A stretch of DNA of 64,000 bases. Origin: an uncultured Alphaproteobacteria bacterium. GTDB taxonomy: Bacteria; Pseudomonadota; Alphaproteobacteria; RF32; CAG-239. The stretch spans positions 124,001 to 188,000 of the forward strand of contig CAKQLF010000001.1 in NCBI GenBank assembly GCA_934254585.1, given 5' to 3'. Shown here one piece after another: positions 8,131 to 16,951 of the stretch (its first letter is position 1; every line of letters begins with the position of its first letter). The position numbers and the translations under genes were made by a program. The notes beneath the pieces were generated by a model, which had not been told where the DNA came from, ran no database searches, and worked only from the letters and a program-made list of their open reading frames with translations.

Positions 8131-9540
8131 ATGTTGATGTTTTGTTTTTTTATCACGGTATTTGCCTCGGCCAGTTGGTTGATTTACGCCGTTATGTTTG
8201 TTAATTCAAAGTTGGCGGAAACTCGTCTTTGGGAACAAAGTACGGAACAAATGCTTTTAATGCTGACAGTGGTGTTTTTGCCTATGTTGATAATTTGGCT
8301 TATATTTGGTTTTATTAACCAATTTTCCTCTAACAAAGCCATAAACGTTAAACAAAACGAATTGTTGAAACAATTGCAGAAAAATCAGGACTACACCGAT
8401 TTAGTGGTGCGAGTGATGTTAGACGCTGAACACGAAATTAAAGACGGATTTGTGATAAATAAATTTGATTTGTTTGTTTCTGATATGAATGAAGCATTAA
8501 GCGAAATTATTCAACGCTGCAATATTGCCTCGTCGGCACAGTTGGAACAATTGTGGCAAAGAGTTAAAAGAGGTGAACGTTGGGTGCTGGGTAAAGCTAT
8601 TCTTGATGCCAGTAAAAGTCAAAGCACTTTTGACGCGTGGGTGCGTGAAAAAGTTAATCGTGACAAGGTGTTCAGAGGCACAATGTTGGAATTTTGTTCC
8701 CGTTATCAAAATTTGCTGCAACTTTTGGAAAAACACGACAGAGACAGAATATTTTTGCGAATTATTGAAACAGGTGTGTTTGGGAAGGTTTATTCCATTA
8801 TTGCTCCTTTGAGCGAGGGTTTGGGCGGATTAACAGCTTCTCCGGCCGATAAAATTCAGCCGTCTAAAAGTGAAAGCGATTATTCTTCTGTTTTGAAAAT
8901 TGCCACAATGGAAGAGCCGAAAGCCAGTGAAACAATTGTGAATGTTGATAAAAATGATAATGAAGAAGAAAATGATTTTGAAACTATGCCTAAGCCGCGT
9001 TTTTCATTTTTTTCTAAGTTAAATCCTTTTCGCCGCAAAGAAGAAGAGTTTGAAGATGAAGAGCGTGAACAAGATCCGTTTTTCCGAGCTTTACATAACA
9101 GTTTTCAGGACAGTAATGATTTAGCGGCTGAGAATAAAAATACAAGTTTTTCATCATTTGGCGGCAGTTCTTTGTCCTTTGAGGGCAGATTGCAAAGCAG
9201 TGAAGAACCGATGTTTTCATCAGAAACTGATAGAGATGACTCGCTGATTGCCGGTGGAGATGTTGCTGTGGATAATGAAGAAAGACGCGCGCCGACTTTC
9301 GGTAATGCCAAAACGGCGTTAGATAGTTTGCGAAACAGTAATGAAATGTTTTCAACGTCCGGTGCCGTCAGTGATGAAAATTTAAGGGCGGTGAAAGCGG
9401 AGCCGGTTTTGGGTGGTGATGCCGATTTTTCGGTGAATAAAAACGAAGCTGCGGCTCCGGAAGTTGTAAAAAATGAGGAAAAAGAAGAAAATATGGCGTA
9501 TCCGTTTGGTGGCTGGACAGATGAAGATAATTATCGCTGA
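8131..9540 (+). CDS. Inner-membrane protein with long acidic disordered tail
   Basis: 469 residues. Two membrane helices occupy residues 1-25 and 45-66. A helical cytoplasmic or periplasmic domain follows (residues 70-230; QNELLKQLQKNQDYTDLVVR onward). After about residue 235 the chain becomes acidic, Ser/Asn-rich and low in complexity (EEENDFE, EEEFEDEEREQDP), suggesting disorder. No family recognised. The 3' end overlaps the signal peptide of yejA by 20 bases in another frame, so the two genes are translationally linked; a role connected with the peptide transporter is possible but only inferred from position. Confidence 0.75.
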   Translation: MLMFCFFITVFASASWLIYAVMFVNSKLAETRLWEQSTEQMLLMLTVVFLPMLIIWLIFGFINQFSSNKAINVKQNELLKQLQKNQDYTDLVVRVMLDAEHEIKDGFVINKFDLFVSDMNEALSEIIQRCNIASSAQLEQLWQRVKRGERWVLGKAILDASKSQSTFDAWVREKVNRDKVFRGTMLEFCSRYQNLLQLLEKHDRDRIFLRIIETGVFGKVYSIIAPLSEGLGGLTASPADKIQPSKSESDYSSVLKIATMEEPKASETIVNVDKNDNEEENDFETMPKPRFSFFSKLNPFRRKEEEFEDEEREQDPFFRALHNSFQDSNDLAAENKNTSFSSFGGSSLSFEGRLQSSEEPMFSSETDRDDSLIAGGDVAVDNEERRAPTFGNAKTALDSLRNSNEMFSTSGAVSDENLRAVKAEPVLGGDADFSVNKNEAAAPEVVKNEEKEENMAYPFGGWTDEDNYR

Positions 9541-11320
9541 ATTTGTTTTATTTGCATCGCTGTTTTATGCTTCAGCGGCAAACGCTGTAATTTCTGACCG
9601 CATCGCTCTTTATGGCGAATCTAAATATCCAAGCGGTTTTAAGGCGTTTGACTATGTTAATGCTCGGGCTCCGCAAGGTGGAAAACTGGTGTTGCCGGCG
9701 TATGGAACTTTTGATAATTTTAATCCGTATATATTTAAGGGCGTGGCGGCAACTTTTGTTAATTCTCTGAGTTTTGAAAGTTTAGGCTTTTCGCCTGCCG
9801 ATGATTCGTTTACGGTATATCCGTTGTTGGCAGAAAAATTTGATTTGCCGAAAGATAAAAGTTATGTCGGTTTTATTTTAAATCCTAAAGCAAAATTTTC
9901 TGACGGTAGTCCGGTGACGGCCGATGATGTGATTTTTAGCTTTAATGCCATAACCCGTGAGGGAGCCCCGATTTATCGGCTTTATTACGCCGATGTCGAG
10001 CGAGTTGAAAAAATTAACGAACGGGAAGTTCGGTTTTATTTTAAACCGGATTCAGAAAACAAAGAATTGCCTTTAATTTTATCTCAATTCAGTGTTTTTT
10101 CAGCTAAGGATTGGCAAGGAAGAGATTTTTCAAAACCTCGGTTGGAAGTTCCGCTAGGAAGCGGTCCTTATGAGGTGGCGGACTTTCAGGTTAATAAATT
10201 TGTTGAACTTAAAAAAAATCCGAATTATTGGGGAAAGTCATTAGCGACCCGTCGCGGCTATTTTAATTTTGATGTAATACGATATGACTATTATCAAGAC
10301 ACTACCGTGACTTTGCAAGCTTTGTTCTCCGGAAACATAGACGCAAGAGAAGAATATATCGCCAAAATATGGATGACAGGTTATGATAATAATTTGGTAA
10401 AATCGGGAAAAGTAAAAAAAGAACAGTTGGAGCATAACAATCCGGCAACGTTGCAAAATTTTGCTTTTAATCTGCGTCGTCAAAAATTTAGTGACAGAAG
10501 AGTGCGGAAAGCAATTGATTTAGCTTTTAACTTTGAGTGGGCAAACGCAAAGCTGTTTTATGGACAATATCGAAGACTTTTCAGCTATTTTTCAAATACC
10601 GGAATGGAGGCTAAGGGCTTGCCGGAAGGAAAAGAACGGGAAATATTGCTGAAATATAAAGATAAACTGGGAACCGAGATTTTCGATTTTCCATATCAAC
10701 CTACGGTAAACGAAGATATAAATAATCCGCGGAAAAACTTGAAACAAGCCGTAAATTTGCTAAAAGATGCCGGCTATGATTTTATTGACGGACGAATGAC
10801 GAATCTGCATACCGGTGAGCCGTTGGAGGTGGAAATTCTTAGTAATACGGCCAATGGTTCAAGTTTTACTAAGGTTATGTTGCCATTTATAGAAAATTTG
10901 CGCAAGATTGGAATAAAGGCGGTTTTTCGCAATCTGGAAGTTAATATTTTTAAAAACAGGTTGGATAATTTTGATTTTGATATGGCCATTATTTCATTTC
11001 CTGTCAGCCAACTTCCGGGGAACGAACAGCGAGAGTATTGGGGAAGCGAATCGGCTGATATAAAAGGAAGCAATAATATTATAGGTATAAAAAATCCCGT
11101 GGTAGATGATTTGATTAAGGGCTTGGTAGCCGCTCAGCAAAAAGAGGAATATGTGGCGTATGTAAAGGCTTTAGACAGAGTCCTGAAAAGTGAAAACTAT
11201 CTTATATTTCAGTGGTATTCACCTTATGACAGAATTGCTTATCAAGATAAATTCGGTCAGCCTTCCGCTGATAAAAAAATTGGTTTTCAACCCTATTTGT
11301 GGTGGATAAAGGAGAAGTGA
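9521..11320 (+). CDS. yejA: Peptide ABC transporter substrate-binding protein, YejA-like
   Basis: 599 residues of the SBP_bac_5 (peptide/nickel-binding) family. The signal peptide MKIIIAEFVLFASLFYASAANA is followed by RIALYGESKYPSGFKAFDYV, the opening typical of YejA. Further family marks are FDNFNPYIFKG, KAKFSDGSPVTADDVIFSF, GSGPYEV and YWWGK-like NPNYWGKSL. It should bind oligopeptides in the periplasm and hand them to YejB. Start: an upstream in-frame TTG/ATG region exists from 9473, but ATG 9521 begins the signal peptide and overlaps the previous gene by 20 bases. The stop TGA shares its A with the yejB ATG, so the genes are coupled. Confidence 0.92.
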   Translation: MKIIIAEFVLFASLFYASAANAVISDRIALYGESKYPSGFKAFDYVNARAPQGGKLVLPAYGTFDNFNPYIFKGVAATFVNSLSFESLGFSPADDSFTVYPLLAEKFDLPKDKSYVGFILNPKAKFSDGSPVTADDVIFSFNAITREGAPIYRLYYADVERVEKINEREVRFYFKPDSENKELPLILSQFSVFSAKDWQGRDFSKPRLEVPLGSGPYEVADFQVNKFVELKKNPNYWGKSLATRRGYFNFDVIRYDYYQDTTVTLQALFSGNIDAREEYIAKIWMTGYDNNLVKSGKVKKEQLEHNNPATLQNFAFNLRRQKFSDRRVRKAIDLAFNFEWANAKLFYGQYRRLFSYFSNTGMEAKGLPEGKEREILLKYKDKLGTEIFDFPYQPTVNEDINNPRKNLKQAVNLLKDAGYDFIDGRMTNLHTGEPLEVEILSNTANGSSFTKVMLPFIENLRKIGIKAVFRNLEVNIFKNRLDNFDFDMAIISFPVSQLPGNEQREYWGSESADIKGSNNIIGIKNPVVDDLIKGLVAAQQKEEYVAYVKALDRVLKSENYLIFQWYSPYDRIAYQDKFGQPSADKKIGFQPYLWWIKEK

Positions 11321-12393
11321 TGCGAACCTATATTTTGAAAAGATTATTACTTATACCTTTAACCTTGTGGGGTATTATAACCGTTAATTTTGCAATTATT
11401 CAGCTAGCTCCGGGCGGTCCGGTTGATTATGTGTTGGCACAATATCGCGGGATAAACACAGATGCTAAATCCGGTTTGACTTCAACAGCGGAAATGTCTC
11501 AAAAAAACCGCTCATCAGCATATACGGGGGCACAAGGTGTACCTGAAGATTTGATTAAAGCCCTCGAAAAACAATTCGGTTTTGATAAACCGTGGTATTA
11601 TCGTTATGCTAAAATGCTGAAAGATTATTTATTCTTTGATTTTGGTAAAAGCTATTATCGTGATAAAACAATTGTGGAGCTGATAAAAGAACGTCTGCCG
11701 GTTTCAATCTCTTTGGGCTTGTGGTCAACTCTGATTATTTATTTAATAGCTATTCCCTTGGGAATTAAAAAAGCGCAACGTGATGGTTCGAGGTTTGACA
11801 CGTTTTCTTCTTTTTTGGTGATAATCGGTTCGGCGATGCCGGTATTTTTACTTGCGGTGTTCTTTATTGTGTTTTTTGCCGGCGGAGTTTATTGGCAATG
11901 GTTTCCGCTACGCGGTTTAACGTCGGAAAATTGGGCGGATTTAACTTTCTGGCAAAAAATCACTGATTATATTTGGCATATAACTCTGCCGGTTTTAACA
12001 ATGGTTATCGGCGGATTTGCCAGTCTGACTATGCTTACAAAAAATTCATTTCTAGATGAAATTAACAAACAATATGTTCTAACCGCGCGAGCCAAAGGTG
12101 CTTCCGAAAATCAAATTTTATATGGGCATATCTTCCGTAATGCGATGTTGATTATAATTGCCGGATTTCCGGCTTTACTGATAAAAATGCTGTTCACCGG
12201 CTCGCTGTTAATTGAGGTTATTTTTTCGCTTAATGGTTTGGGACTCTTGGGATATGAAGCCATAACCACTCGAGATTATCCGGTGGTTTTCGGCACGCTT
12301 TATATTTTCGGACTGTTGGGATTGGTGCTGAAATTGGTGAGCGATTTAACCTATTCTTTGGTTGATCCGCGGATTAATTTTGATAAAAATTAA
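11320..12393 (+). CDS. yejB: Peptide ABC transporter permease, YejB-like
   Basis: 357 residues. Opens with MRTYILKRLLLIPLTLWGII and NFAIIQLAPGGPVDYVLAQ, diagnostic of YejB/DppB-type permeases. Six membrane helices and the binding-protein-dependent transport loop (LTARAKGASENQILYGHIFRNAM, the EAA-like motif facing the ATPase) are visible, so the protein looks intact. ATG 11320 has AGGAG 5 bases upstream. In the usual operon yejE (second permease) and yejF (ATPase) follow; here the next gene is convergent and overlaps the 3' end by 4 bases, so the partners must be encoded elsewhere or have been lost. Confidence 0.93.
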   Translation: MRTYILKRLLLIPLTLWGIITVNFAIIQLAPGGPVDYVLAQYRGINTDAKSGLTSTAEMSQKNRSSAYTGAQGVPEDLIKALEKQFGFDKPWYYRYAKMLKDYLFFDFGKSYYRDKTIVELIKERLPVSISLGLWSTLIIYLIAIPLGIKKAQRDGSRFDTFSSFLVIIGSAMPVFLLAVFFIVFFAGGVYWQWFPLRGLTSENWADLTFWQKITDYIWHITLPVLTMVIGGFASLTMLTKNSFLDEINKQYVLTARAKGASENQILYGHIFRNAMLIIIAGFPALLIKMLFTGSLLIEVIFSLNGLGLLGYEAITTRDYPVVFGTLYIFGLLGLVLKLVSDLTYSLVDPRINFDKN

Positions 12394-13358
12394 AGCTTAT
12401 CAATCAGGGCGGCTACTTCGGTGGCGGAGTTCAGGCTGTTGCGTGGTTCAAAAGTGCTTGCGGCAGAAGATTCGAGCGTTGTGGCGCACCCGCTGTCGCA
12501 AAGGGATTTAACAAAGCGCAGATGTTTTGGGGTGAGCCAGTTTTTTCCGGTAAACAAATAAATAGGTTTGCCGCTGCCGGTGGCTTCACAACACATAGAA
12601 ACCGAATCGCCGGTGACCACAATATTATCTGAACAAGCTAAAAATCCGCTGTACGGGTTTTCAGATGTATCTCCCCATAAATACGAAAATTGCGGAATAT
12701 TTTTTAGTTGTTCCATAATTATTTTTTCGGGTTCCCGTCCGGTGCGGCGCGAAGTGGTTATCAATAAAGAGCCGCCGATTTGGTCTTTTAATTTTTTTAC
12801 GGCTTCTCCCAAAGCCAGAGCGTTTTCAGCCGAAAATGGTTTGCCCTTAATGGCTCCGCCTATTATTAAGGCTGTGCGCGGGTGAGGCAGTCGGGCAAAT
12901 TTGTCTTCCCAAATTTTTTTGGCATTTGCCAAAAATTCCGGCGTTATCCGATGCGGACAGCCGACAATGTAGTGAATGTTGGCGGCCGAACCTTTGTTTT
13001 TGTCGTGTTCCGGCACCACTACCAAAGAAAAATCTCGGAGTCCGGTGTTTCCGGGGTGCATAAGCTGAATCAGCTTAGTGGTTGGATTTTGTTTTTTTAT
13101 GTAACGCGCAACCGGCGCGGTGCGTCGGCTGATGGAGAGGACATAATCCGGCCAAGGGGCTGAAATTTCTTTTTTGCTTTTAGAGTCAATTCCGATTAAA
13201 GTGCGTCCGCGTAGCCAGTTAGGTAAACCGGATAGTTTGTTATAGGTCAATTTTTTTTCAATAACTTCAAAGTGTCCCGGTAAGGCGTCAATAACGCCGA
13301 GAGCTTGTCCCACGCTACCACGTCGGTTATCCATTAATGCCCAAAGAATTTTTTTCAT
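12390..13358 (-). CDS. ELM1/GtrOC1-family putative nucleoside-diphosphate-sugar epimerase
   Basis: 322 residues. KILWALMDNRRGSVGQALG at the start, ISRRTAPVARYI, QLMHPG, PEHDKN, then GGAIKGKPFS, TTSRRTG and VTGDSVSMCCEA match the family annotated as mitochondrial fission ELM1 in plants and widespread in Alphaproteobacteria. The fold resembles GT-B glycosyltransferases (MurG-like), and the bacterial members are thought to act on cell-envelope glycans, but the reaction is not established. Convergent with yejB, overlapping by 4 bases. ATG at 13358; ribosome site is weak. Confidence 0.82.
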   Translation of the reverse strand: MKKILWALMDNRRGSVGQALGVIDALPGHFEVIEKKLTYNKLSGLPNWLRGRTLIGIDSKSKKEISAPWPDYVLSISRRTAPVARYIKKQNPTTKLIQLMHPGNTGLRDFSLVVVPEHDKNKGSAANIHYIVGCPHRITPEFLANAKKIWEDKFARLPHPRTALIIGGAIKGKPFSAENALALGEAVKKLKDQIGGSLLITTSRRTGREPEKIIMEQLKNIPQFSYLWGDTSENPYSGFLACSDNIVVTGDSVSMCCEATGSGKPIYLFTGKNWLTPKHLRFVKSLCDSGCATTLESSAASTFEPRNSLNSATEVAALIDKL

Positions 13359-13444
13359 AACCCTGTCCGTTAAAAAATATTTTTTGATTTTAAGATTCTA
13401 TATGTTATATTTTAAGTTGGCAAGTTATTTTTGAAAGGTAAAAG

Positions 13445-13828
13445 ATGAAAAAGAATTTGTTAGCGGTTTTGTTGGTGTTTATCTCAATTTTTAAGGCCGA
13501 AGCCCAAACACTTTCCAACGATGAGCAGGCGGCGGAGCTGAGAAATTCTCCGCTTATAAAATACAGCCGTAATATTATGCTTAACAGTAATGATAACAAG
13601 GTGGCAAGAAATTTGATGATTGTCAACAAGGTTTCATCATTTAAGATGGGCGATGAAAAACTAAACAAAAGCTTTGAAAATCTTAAAGACAATAAAACCT
13701 ATAATCAGAAAATGGATAAAATTTTTGCTAAATTGAATAATAATAAAAATCGTAATCAGAAAAATCAGCAGATTATTAACATATTGAACGAGGCCGGACA
13801 GAAGATTTATAATCTGTTGGCTGATTAA
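13445..13828 (+). CDS. Small secreted Asn/Lys-rich protein
   Basis: 127 residues with a signal peptide MKKNLLAVLLVFISIFKAEA, cleaved before QTLS. The mature part is basic and rich in Asn and Lys with helix-forming repeats such as KLNNNKNRNQKNQQI. No cysteine, no known domain. Ribosome site AAAGGTAAAAG precedes the ATG. Probably periplasmic or secreted; function unknown. Monocistronic, in front of another small exported protein. Confidence 0.65.
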   Translation: MKKNLLAVLLVFISIFKAEAQTLSNDEQAAELRNSPLIKYSRNIMLNSNDNKVARNLMIVNKVSSFKMGDEKLNKSFENLKDNKTYNQKMDKIFAKLNNNKNRNQKNQQIINILNEAGQKIYNLLAD

Positions 13829-13900
13829 TAATTGTTTAATATTTTTTAAGCTATAATAGCCTCAATTAATGCGGCGAAAAATGCCGTAAAGTGAGGAAAA

Positions 13901-14218
13901 ATGAAAAAAGTTCTGATGCTTTGCCTTTTGGCTTTGGTTTGTGTTTCTTGTCAATCTCAAATAGATGATGAGGCGTTTGGCGCGCTTTATTCGTCAGACG
14001 CGGAACGTTTTCGCCGCAATATTGCCACCAAGGCTATGGGGGAAGATTTTGTGGTGTATGAATATGTCGATGTCCGCATAGATGATGTGGCAACCTTGGC
14101 TTCAAAATATTGCTATGATATGAATCCGGAAAAAAAGGCCTATCTCAGAGATATTTATATGTATAAAAATCATAAAAGAAGAGCGACATTTGACTGTGTA
14201 GACCTTGCAGCGAAATAG
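13901..14218 (+). CDS. Small lipoprotein
   Basis: 105 residues. MKKVLMLCLLALVCVSCQSQ has a lipobox (CVSC) so the chain should be lipidated at Cys17 after signal peptidase II. The mature part includes two further Cys (KYCYDM, TFDCVD) that could form a disulphide. Asp at +2 is absent, favouring outer-membrane sorting. No family recognised. GTGAGGAAAA precedes the ATG. It lies just before the dnaJ-like gene, from which it is separated by only 39 bases. Confidence 0.72.
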   Translation: MKKVLMLCLLALVCVSCQSQIDDEAFGALYSSDAERFRRNIATKAMGEDFVVYEYVDVRIDDVATLASKYCYDMNPEKKAYLRDIYMYKNHKRRATFDCVDLAAK

Positions 14219-14257
14219 TTTTGTCCCTATATAAATTATTTAGGGAGAATAAAAAAT

Positions 14258-15199
14258 ATGAACAAAAATTTGTATGATGTTTTAGGTGTAAGCAAAACGG
14301 CAACTGAAGCTGAAATAAAATCAGCTTATCGTAAGTTGGCGCGCAAATATCATCCGGATTTGAACAAGGACGATAAAAACGCGGCTGACAAGTTTAAAGA
14401 AATATCGAATGCCTATGATATTATAGGTAATGCGGAGAAACGTCAAAAATATGATAATAATGAAATTGATGCCGATGGTAAACCAACCGGATTTGGCGCA
14501 GGTTTTGGCGGCGGTTCCGGCTATGGCGGAGGTTATCAAAGCTATGGCGGTAATCCTTTCAGCGGTTTTAAAAGCGGTGGATTTAATGGCGCGCAGGGCG
14601 GTTTTGATTTTTCATCAATCTTTGGCGATGACATATTTTCGCAATTTGGCGGAGCACAAGGCGGTTTTGGTCAACGGTCGGCGGCAAAACGCGGTCAGGA
14701 TATTTCATATAATATGCGAATCGACTTTTTAGATGCGGCCAAAGGTGTGGAAAAACAAGTTAATTTGAATGGTAAAACTATAAATGTGAAAATTCCGTCC
14801 GGAATGCAAAGCGGTCAGACAATGCGTCTTAAAGGCTTGGGTAATGTCGGGTTGAACGGTGGTGAAAATGGTGATGTTCTTATCACAATTAATGTTGCCG
14901 AGCATCCGTATTTTAAATGCGATGGACTGAATATTTTAGTTGATTTGCCAATTTCGGTTAAGGAGGCGGTGAGCGGCGCAAAAATAACCGTTCCGACTAT
15001 TAATGGAAAAGTGGCGGTTACCGTGCCTCCATATTCTTCAAGCGGTGAAAAGTTACGTTTAAAAGGTCAGGGAATAAAGGCTAAAAATGGCTTGGGTGAC
15101 GAAATTGTAAACTTGCAGATTGTTTTACCTAAAGCAAAATCCGATGATTTAACAAAAATGGCGGAAAAAATTGAAAACTATACGGTTAGGAGTTTTTGA
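14258..15199 (+). CDS. cbpA: DnaJ-family co-chaperone, CbpA-like
   Basis: 313 residues. An N-terminal J domain (NLYDVLGVSKTATEAEIKSA, with the essential HPD in KYHPDLNK) stimulates the ATPase of DnaK. A Gly/Phe-rich linker follows (about residues 75-145, many GGFG repeats), then the two C-terminal substrate-binding beta domains (KGQDISYNMRIDFLDAAKGV, IPSGMQSGQTMRLKG, PPYSSSGEKLRLKGQG). There is no CxxCxGxG zinc-finger, so it is CbpA/type II rather than DnaJ. AGGGAGA precedes the ATG. Its stop shares a base with the start of the next gene. Confidence 0.92.
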   Translation: MNKNLYDVLGVSKTATEAEIKSAYRKLARKYHPDLNKDDKNAADKFKEISNAYDIIGNAEKRQKYDNNEIDADGKPTGFGAGFGGGSGYGGGYQSYGGNPFSGFKSGGFNGAQGGFDFSSIFGDDIFSQFGGAQGGFGQRSAAKRGQDISYNMRIDFLDAAKGVEKQVNLNGKTINVKIPSGMQSGQTMRLKGLGNVGLNGGENGDVLITINVAEHPYFKCDGLNILVDLPISVKEAVSGAKITVPTINGKVAVTVPPYSSSGEKLRLKGQGIKAKNGLGDEIVNLQIVLPKAKSDDLTKMAEKIENYTVRSF

Positions 15200-15762
15200 T
15201 GCTTTTAGAAAAACTAAAACAGTTTGATTGGATGAATGAGCCGGCAAATGTGCGTTTCGATGAAAAAGGTATGAATGTGCAAGCTAAATATCGGACAGAT
15301 TTTTGGTGCTGCTCCCGTTATGATTTTCGAAAAGACGACGGACATTTTTTCTTTTGCTATGTTTTAGGTGATTTTTGCTGCGATTTAAACTGGGAATTTC
15401 AATCGGCCGGATTGTTTGATCAGTGCGGAATAATGTTGCGTACCGATGTAAATAATTGGTTTAAGTGTTCGATTATGTATGAAAAAGATGATGTGCCGAT
15501 GTTGGCTACTTCTTTGACTGTTGACGGATATTCTGATTTAGCGACAATTCCTTTGCCTTTTGGGGTGAAACGTGTTTGGTATCGTTTGAAAAAATATAAA
15601 GGCTGTTATGTTGCCAGTTATTCGCTTGATGGCCAAAGCTATGTGCAATTACGCAAGTTTTATCTTGTTCACGATGTCGACGATGTTAAAGTCGGAGCTT
15701 ATATCTGCTCTCCGCAAAAAGAAGATTTTGTGGCAACGTTACATTCTATAGATATGAGTTAA
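15199..15762 (+). CDS. DUF1349-domain protein
   Basis: 187 residues. The sequence (FDWMNEPANVRFDEKGMNV, then AGLFDQCGIMLRTD, WFKCSIMYEKD, VWYRLKKYKGCYVASYSLDG, VGAYICSPQ) matches the DUF1349 concanavalin-like fold family, of which yeast and fungal members are called regulation of enolase 1; the molecular function is unknown. It begins at ATG 15199, whose A is the last base of the cbpA stop, so the two are translationally coupled. A TTG one codon earlier is less likely. Many Cys and aromatic residues, cytoplasmic. Confidence 0.82.
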   Translation: MLLEKLKQFDWMNEPANVRFDEKGMNVQAKYRTDFWCCSRYDFRKDDGHFFFCYVLGDFCCDLNWEFQSAGLFDQCGIMLRTDVNNWFKCSIMYEKDDVPMLATSLTVDGYSDLATIPLPFGVKRVWYRLKKYKGCYVASYSLDGQSYVQLRKFYLVHDVDDVKVGAYICSPQKEDFVATLHSIDMS

Positions 15763-15767
15763 AAAAA

Positions 15768-15842
15768 TGGTAGTTCCGGGCAGAGTTGAACTGCCGACCC
15801 ATCCGTGTGAAGGATATGTGATAACCGTTTCACCACAGAACT
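15768..15842 (-). tRNA. tRNA-Val (anticodon CAC)
   Basis: The reverse complement folds as a 75-nt cloverleaf. Acceptor AGTTCTG pairs with CGGAACT, D stem GTGA/TCAC, anticodon stem TATCC/GGATG with loop TTCACAC (anticodon CAC, codon GUG), T stem GGCAG/CTGCC with loop TTCAACT. The 3' CCA is encoded. It sits 20 bases from a second, closely similar tRNA-Val gene with a different anticodon. Confidence 0.92.
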
Positions 15843-15862
15843 TTGAAAAAAAATCAAAAGAA

Positions 15863-15937
15863 TGGTAGTTCCGCGCAGAATCGAACTGCAAACTCATCCA
15901 CGTCAAGGATACGTGATAACCGTTTCACCACGGAACT
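15863..15937 (-). tRNA. tRNA-Val (anticodon GAC)
   Basis: The reverse complement forms a 75-nt cloverleaf: acceptor AGTTCCG/CGGAACT, D arm identical to the neighbour, anticodon loop TTGACGT giving GAC (codons GUC/GUU), T loop TTCGATT, encoded CCA. Transcribed first of the pair on the minus strand. The near-identical acceptor, D arm and anticodon stem of the two genes indicate tandem duplication followed by anticodon change. Confidence 0.92.
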
Positions 15938-15987
15938 GCTTTTGGCTGTATAATAATAACATTTTTTAGCTTGTCAAATCTTATTTT

Positions 15988-16290
15988 TTATTTACTGCTC
16001 AAGGTTTTTAAATTGTTGATAATGTTGGTTGCGGCAGTTTGAGATTCTTCACTGATTCCGGCGGCTTGCAACGCAAGTTTTTTCAAGCAGGTATTTACAA
16101 GGTCTTGAGAGGTGGCACTGACCGAGTTTATGAACAAAGTACCGTTATACAAACGATTGTTGGCTTCATTTAGCATACAAGCCTGCATTCTTTGGAGTGG
16201 GGTGGCGTCGGAAGAAACTGTGGTGTATTGAGAAATGTTTTCGCAAGCACCCAAAAGTAAGAAGAATGCTAAAAAGTGAATTTTTTTCAT
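15988..16290 (-). CDS. Small lipoprotein
   Basis: 100 residues, MKKIHFLAFFLLLGACENIS with a textbook lipobox (LGAC), so lipidated at Cys16. The mature part carries two more Cys (QACMLNEANN, NTCLKKLAL) that may pair, and is mostly helical. No known family; asparagine-rich turn regions. ATG 16290 has a weak ribosome site. It is located directly upstream of (in the minus-strand sense, before) the two tRNA-Val genes. Confidence 0.72.
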   Translation of the reverse strand: MKKIHFLAFFLLLGACENISQYTTVSSDATPLQRMQACMLNEANNRLYNGTLFINSVSATSQDLVNTCLKKLALQAAGISEESQTAATNIINNLKTLSSK

Positions 16291-16351
16291 AAGGTAGTCC
16301 TTTGTTTTGATTAAATTTCAGTTTGATATATATCAGCTTGGTTAAAATTTA

Positions 16352-16390
16352 ATAAAAAAAACTCTGACTTTTGTTAATAAGTCAGAGTTT
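16352..16390 (-). terminator. Intrinsic terminator of the 16397 gene
   Basis: AAACTCTGACTT at 16359-16370 pairs perfectly with AAGTCAGAGTTT at 16379-16390; in the minus-strand sense it is followed by a T run. It lies seven bases after the stop of the 16397-16816 gene. Confidence 0.87.
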
Positions 16391-16396
16391 GGTTGG

Positions 16397-16816
16397 TTAG
16401 TAATTTTGCTCATTAGGCTTTTGTATGCAAATAAAAATATTGGTAAAAACAAAGGCCATAAGATAAAAGAGAATAGGCAAAACGAGCCAACTTGTCAGTA
16501 AAACCACCAGAGAAACAATGTTTCGGACTATAATCAAACCGTTGATTTTTTTCTGATAGCTTTGTTTGGAAAGATAATTATATTTTCTTTGCCATCTTAA
16601 TTTCTGTGCGTAAAGCGAATACGAAGGTGAAATTATCTGTATAAAAACTACAAGAAATATAATGACTCCACAGAAAATAAAAAACGGCAAAGGAGCCGGG
16701 TAACTTCCGATAAAACTTTGATTATCGGCAAACAGGTATGCAAATCCATAAATTGAAAGTGCTAACCCTAAACAGAATAGAACGGCTGAACAACCTAATA
16801 ATAAAAAATTTTTCAT
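16397..16816 (-). CDS. Small multi-pass membrane protein, unknown
   Basis: 139 residues with four predicted membrane helices (about residues 4-28, 43-63, 96-112, 115-133) and a basic cytoplasmic loop between helices 2 and 3 (KLRWQRKYNYLSKQSYQKK). No family recognised. The gene is monocistronic, ended by a strong terminator. Start ATG at 16816; upstream sequence is very AT-rich and no strong ribosome site is visible. Confidence 0.6.
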   Translation of the reverse strand: MKNFLLLGCSAVLFCLGLALSIYGFAYLFADNQSFIGSYPAPLPFFIFCGVIIFLVVFIQIISPSYSLYAQKLRWQRKYNYLSKQSYQKKINGLIIVRNIVSLVVLLTSWLVLPILFYLMAFVFTNIFICIQKPNEQNY

Positions 16817-16951
16817 AAATAGAAATATTAATAATTAAACTTTAACAAGGATTATAGCATATATTTTTGTGGTTTCAATCTTAATTTTGAGTAGACTTCT
16901 ATTTAAATTGTGATAGTATGAAAAAAGTTTTTTTATAATTATAAATTTTTT

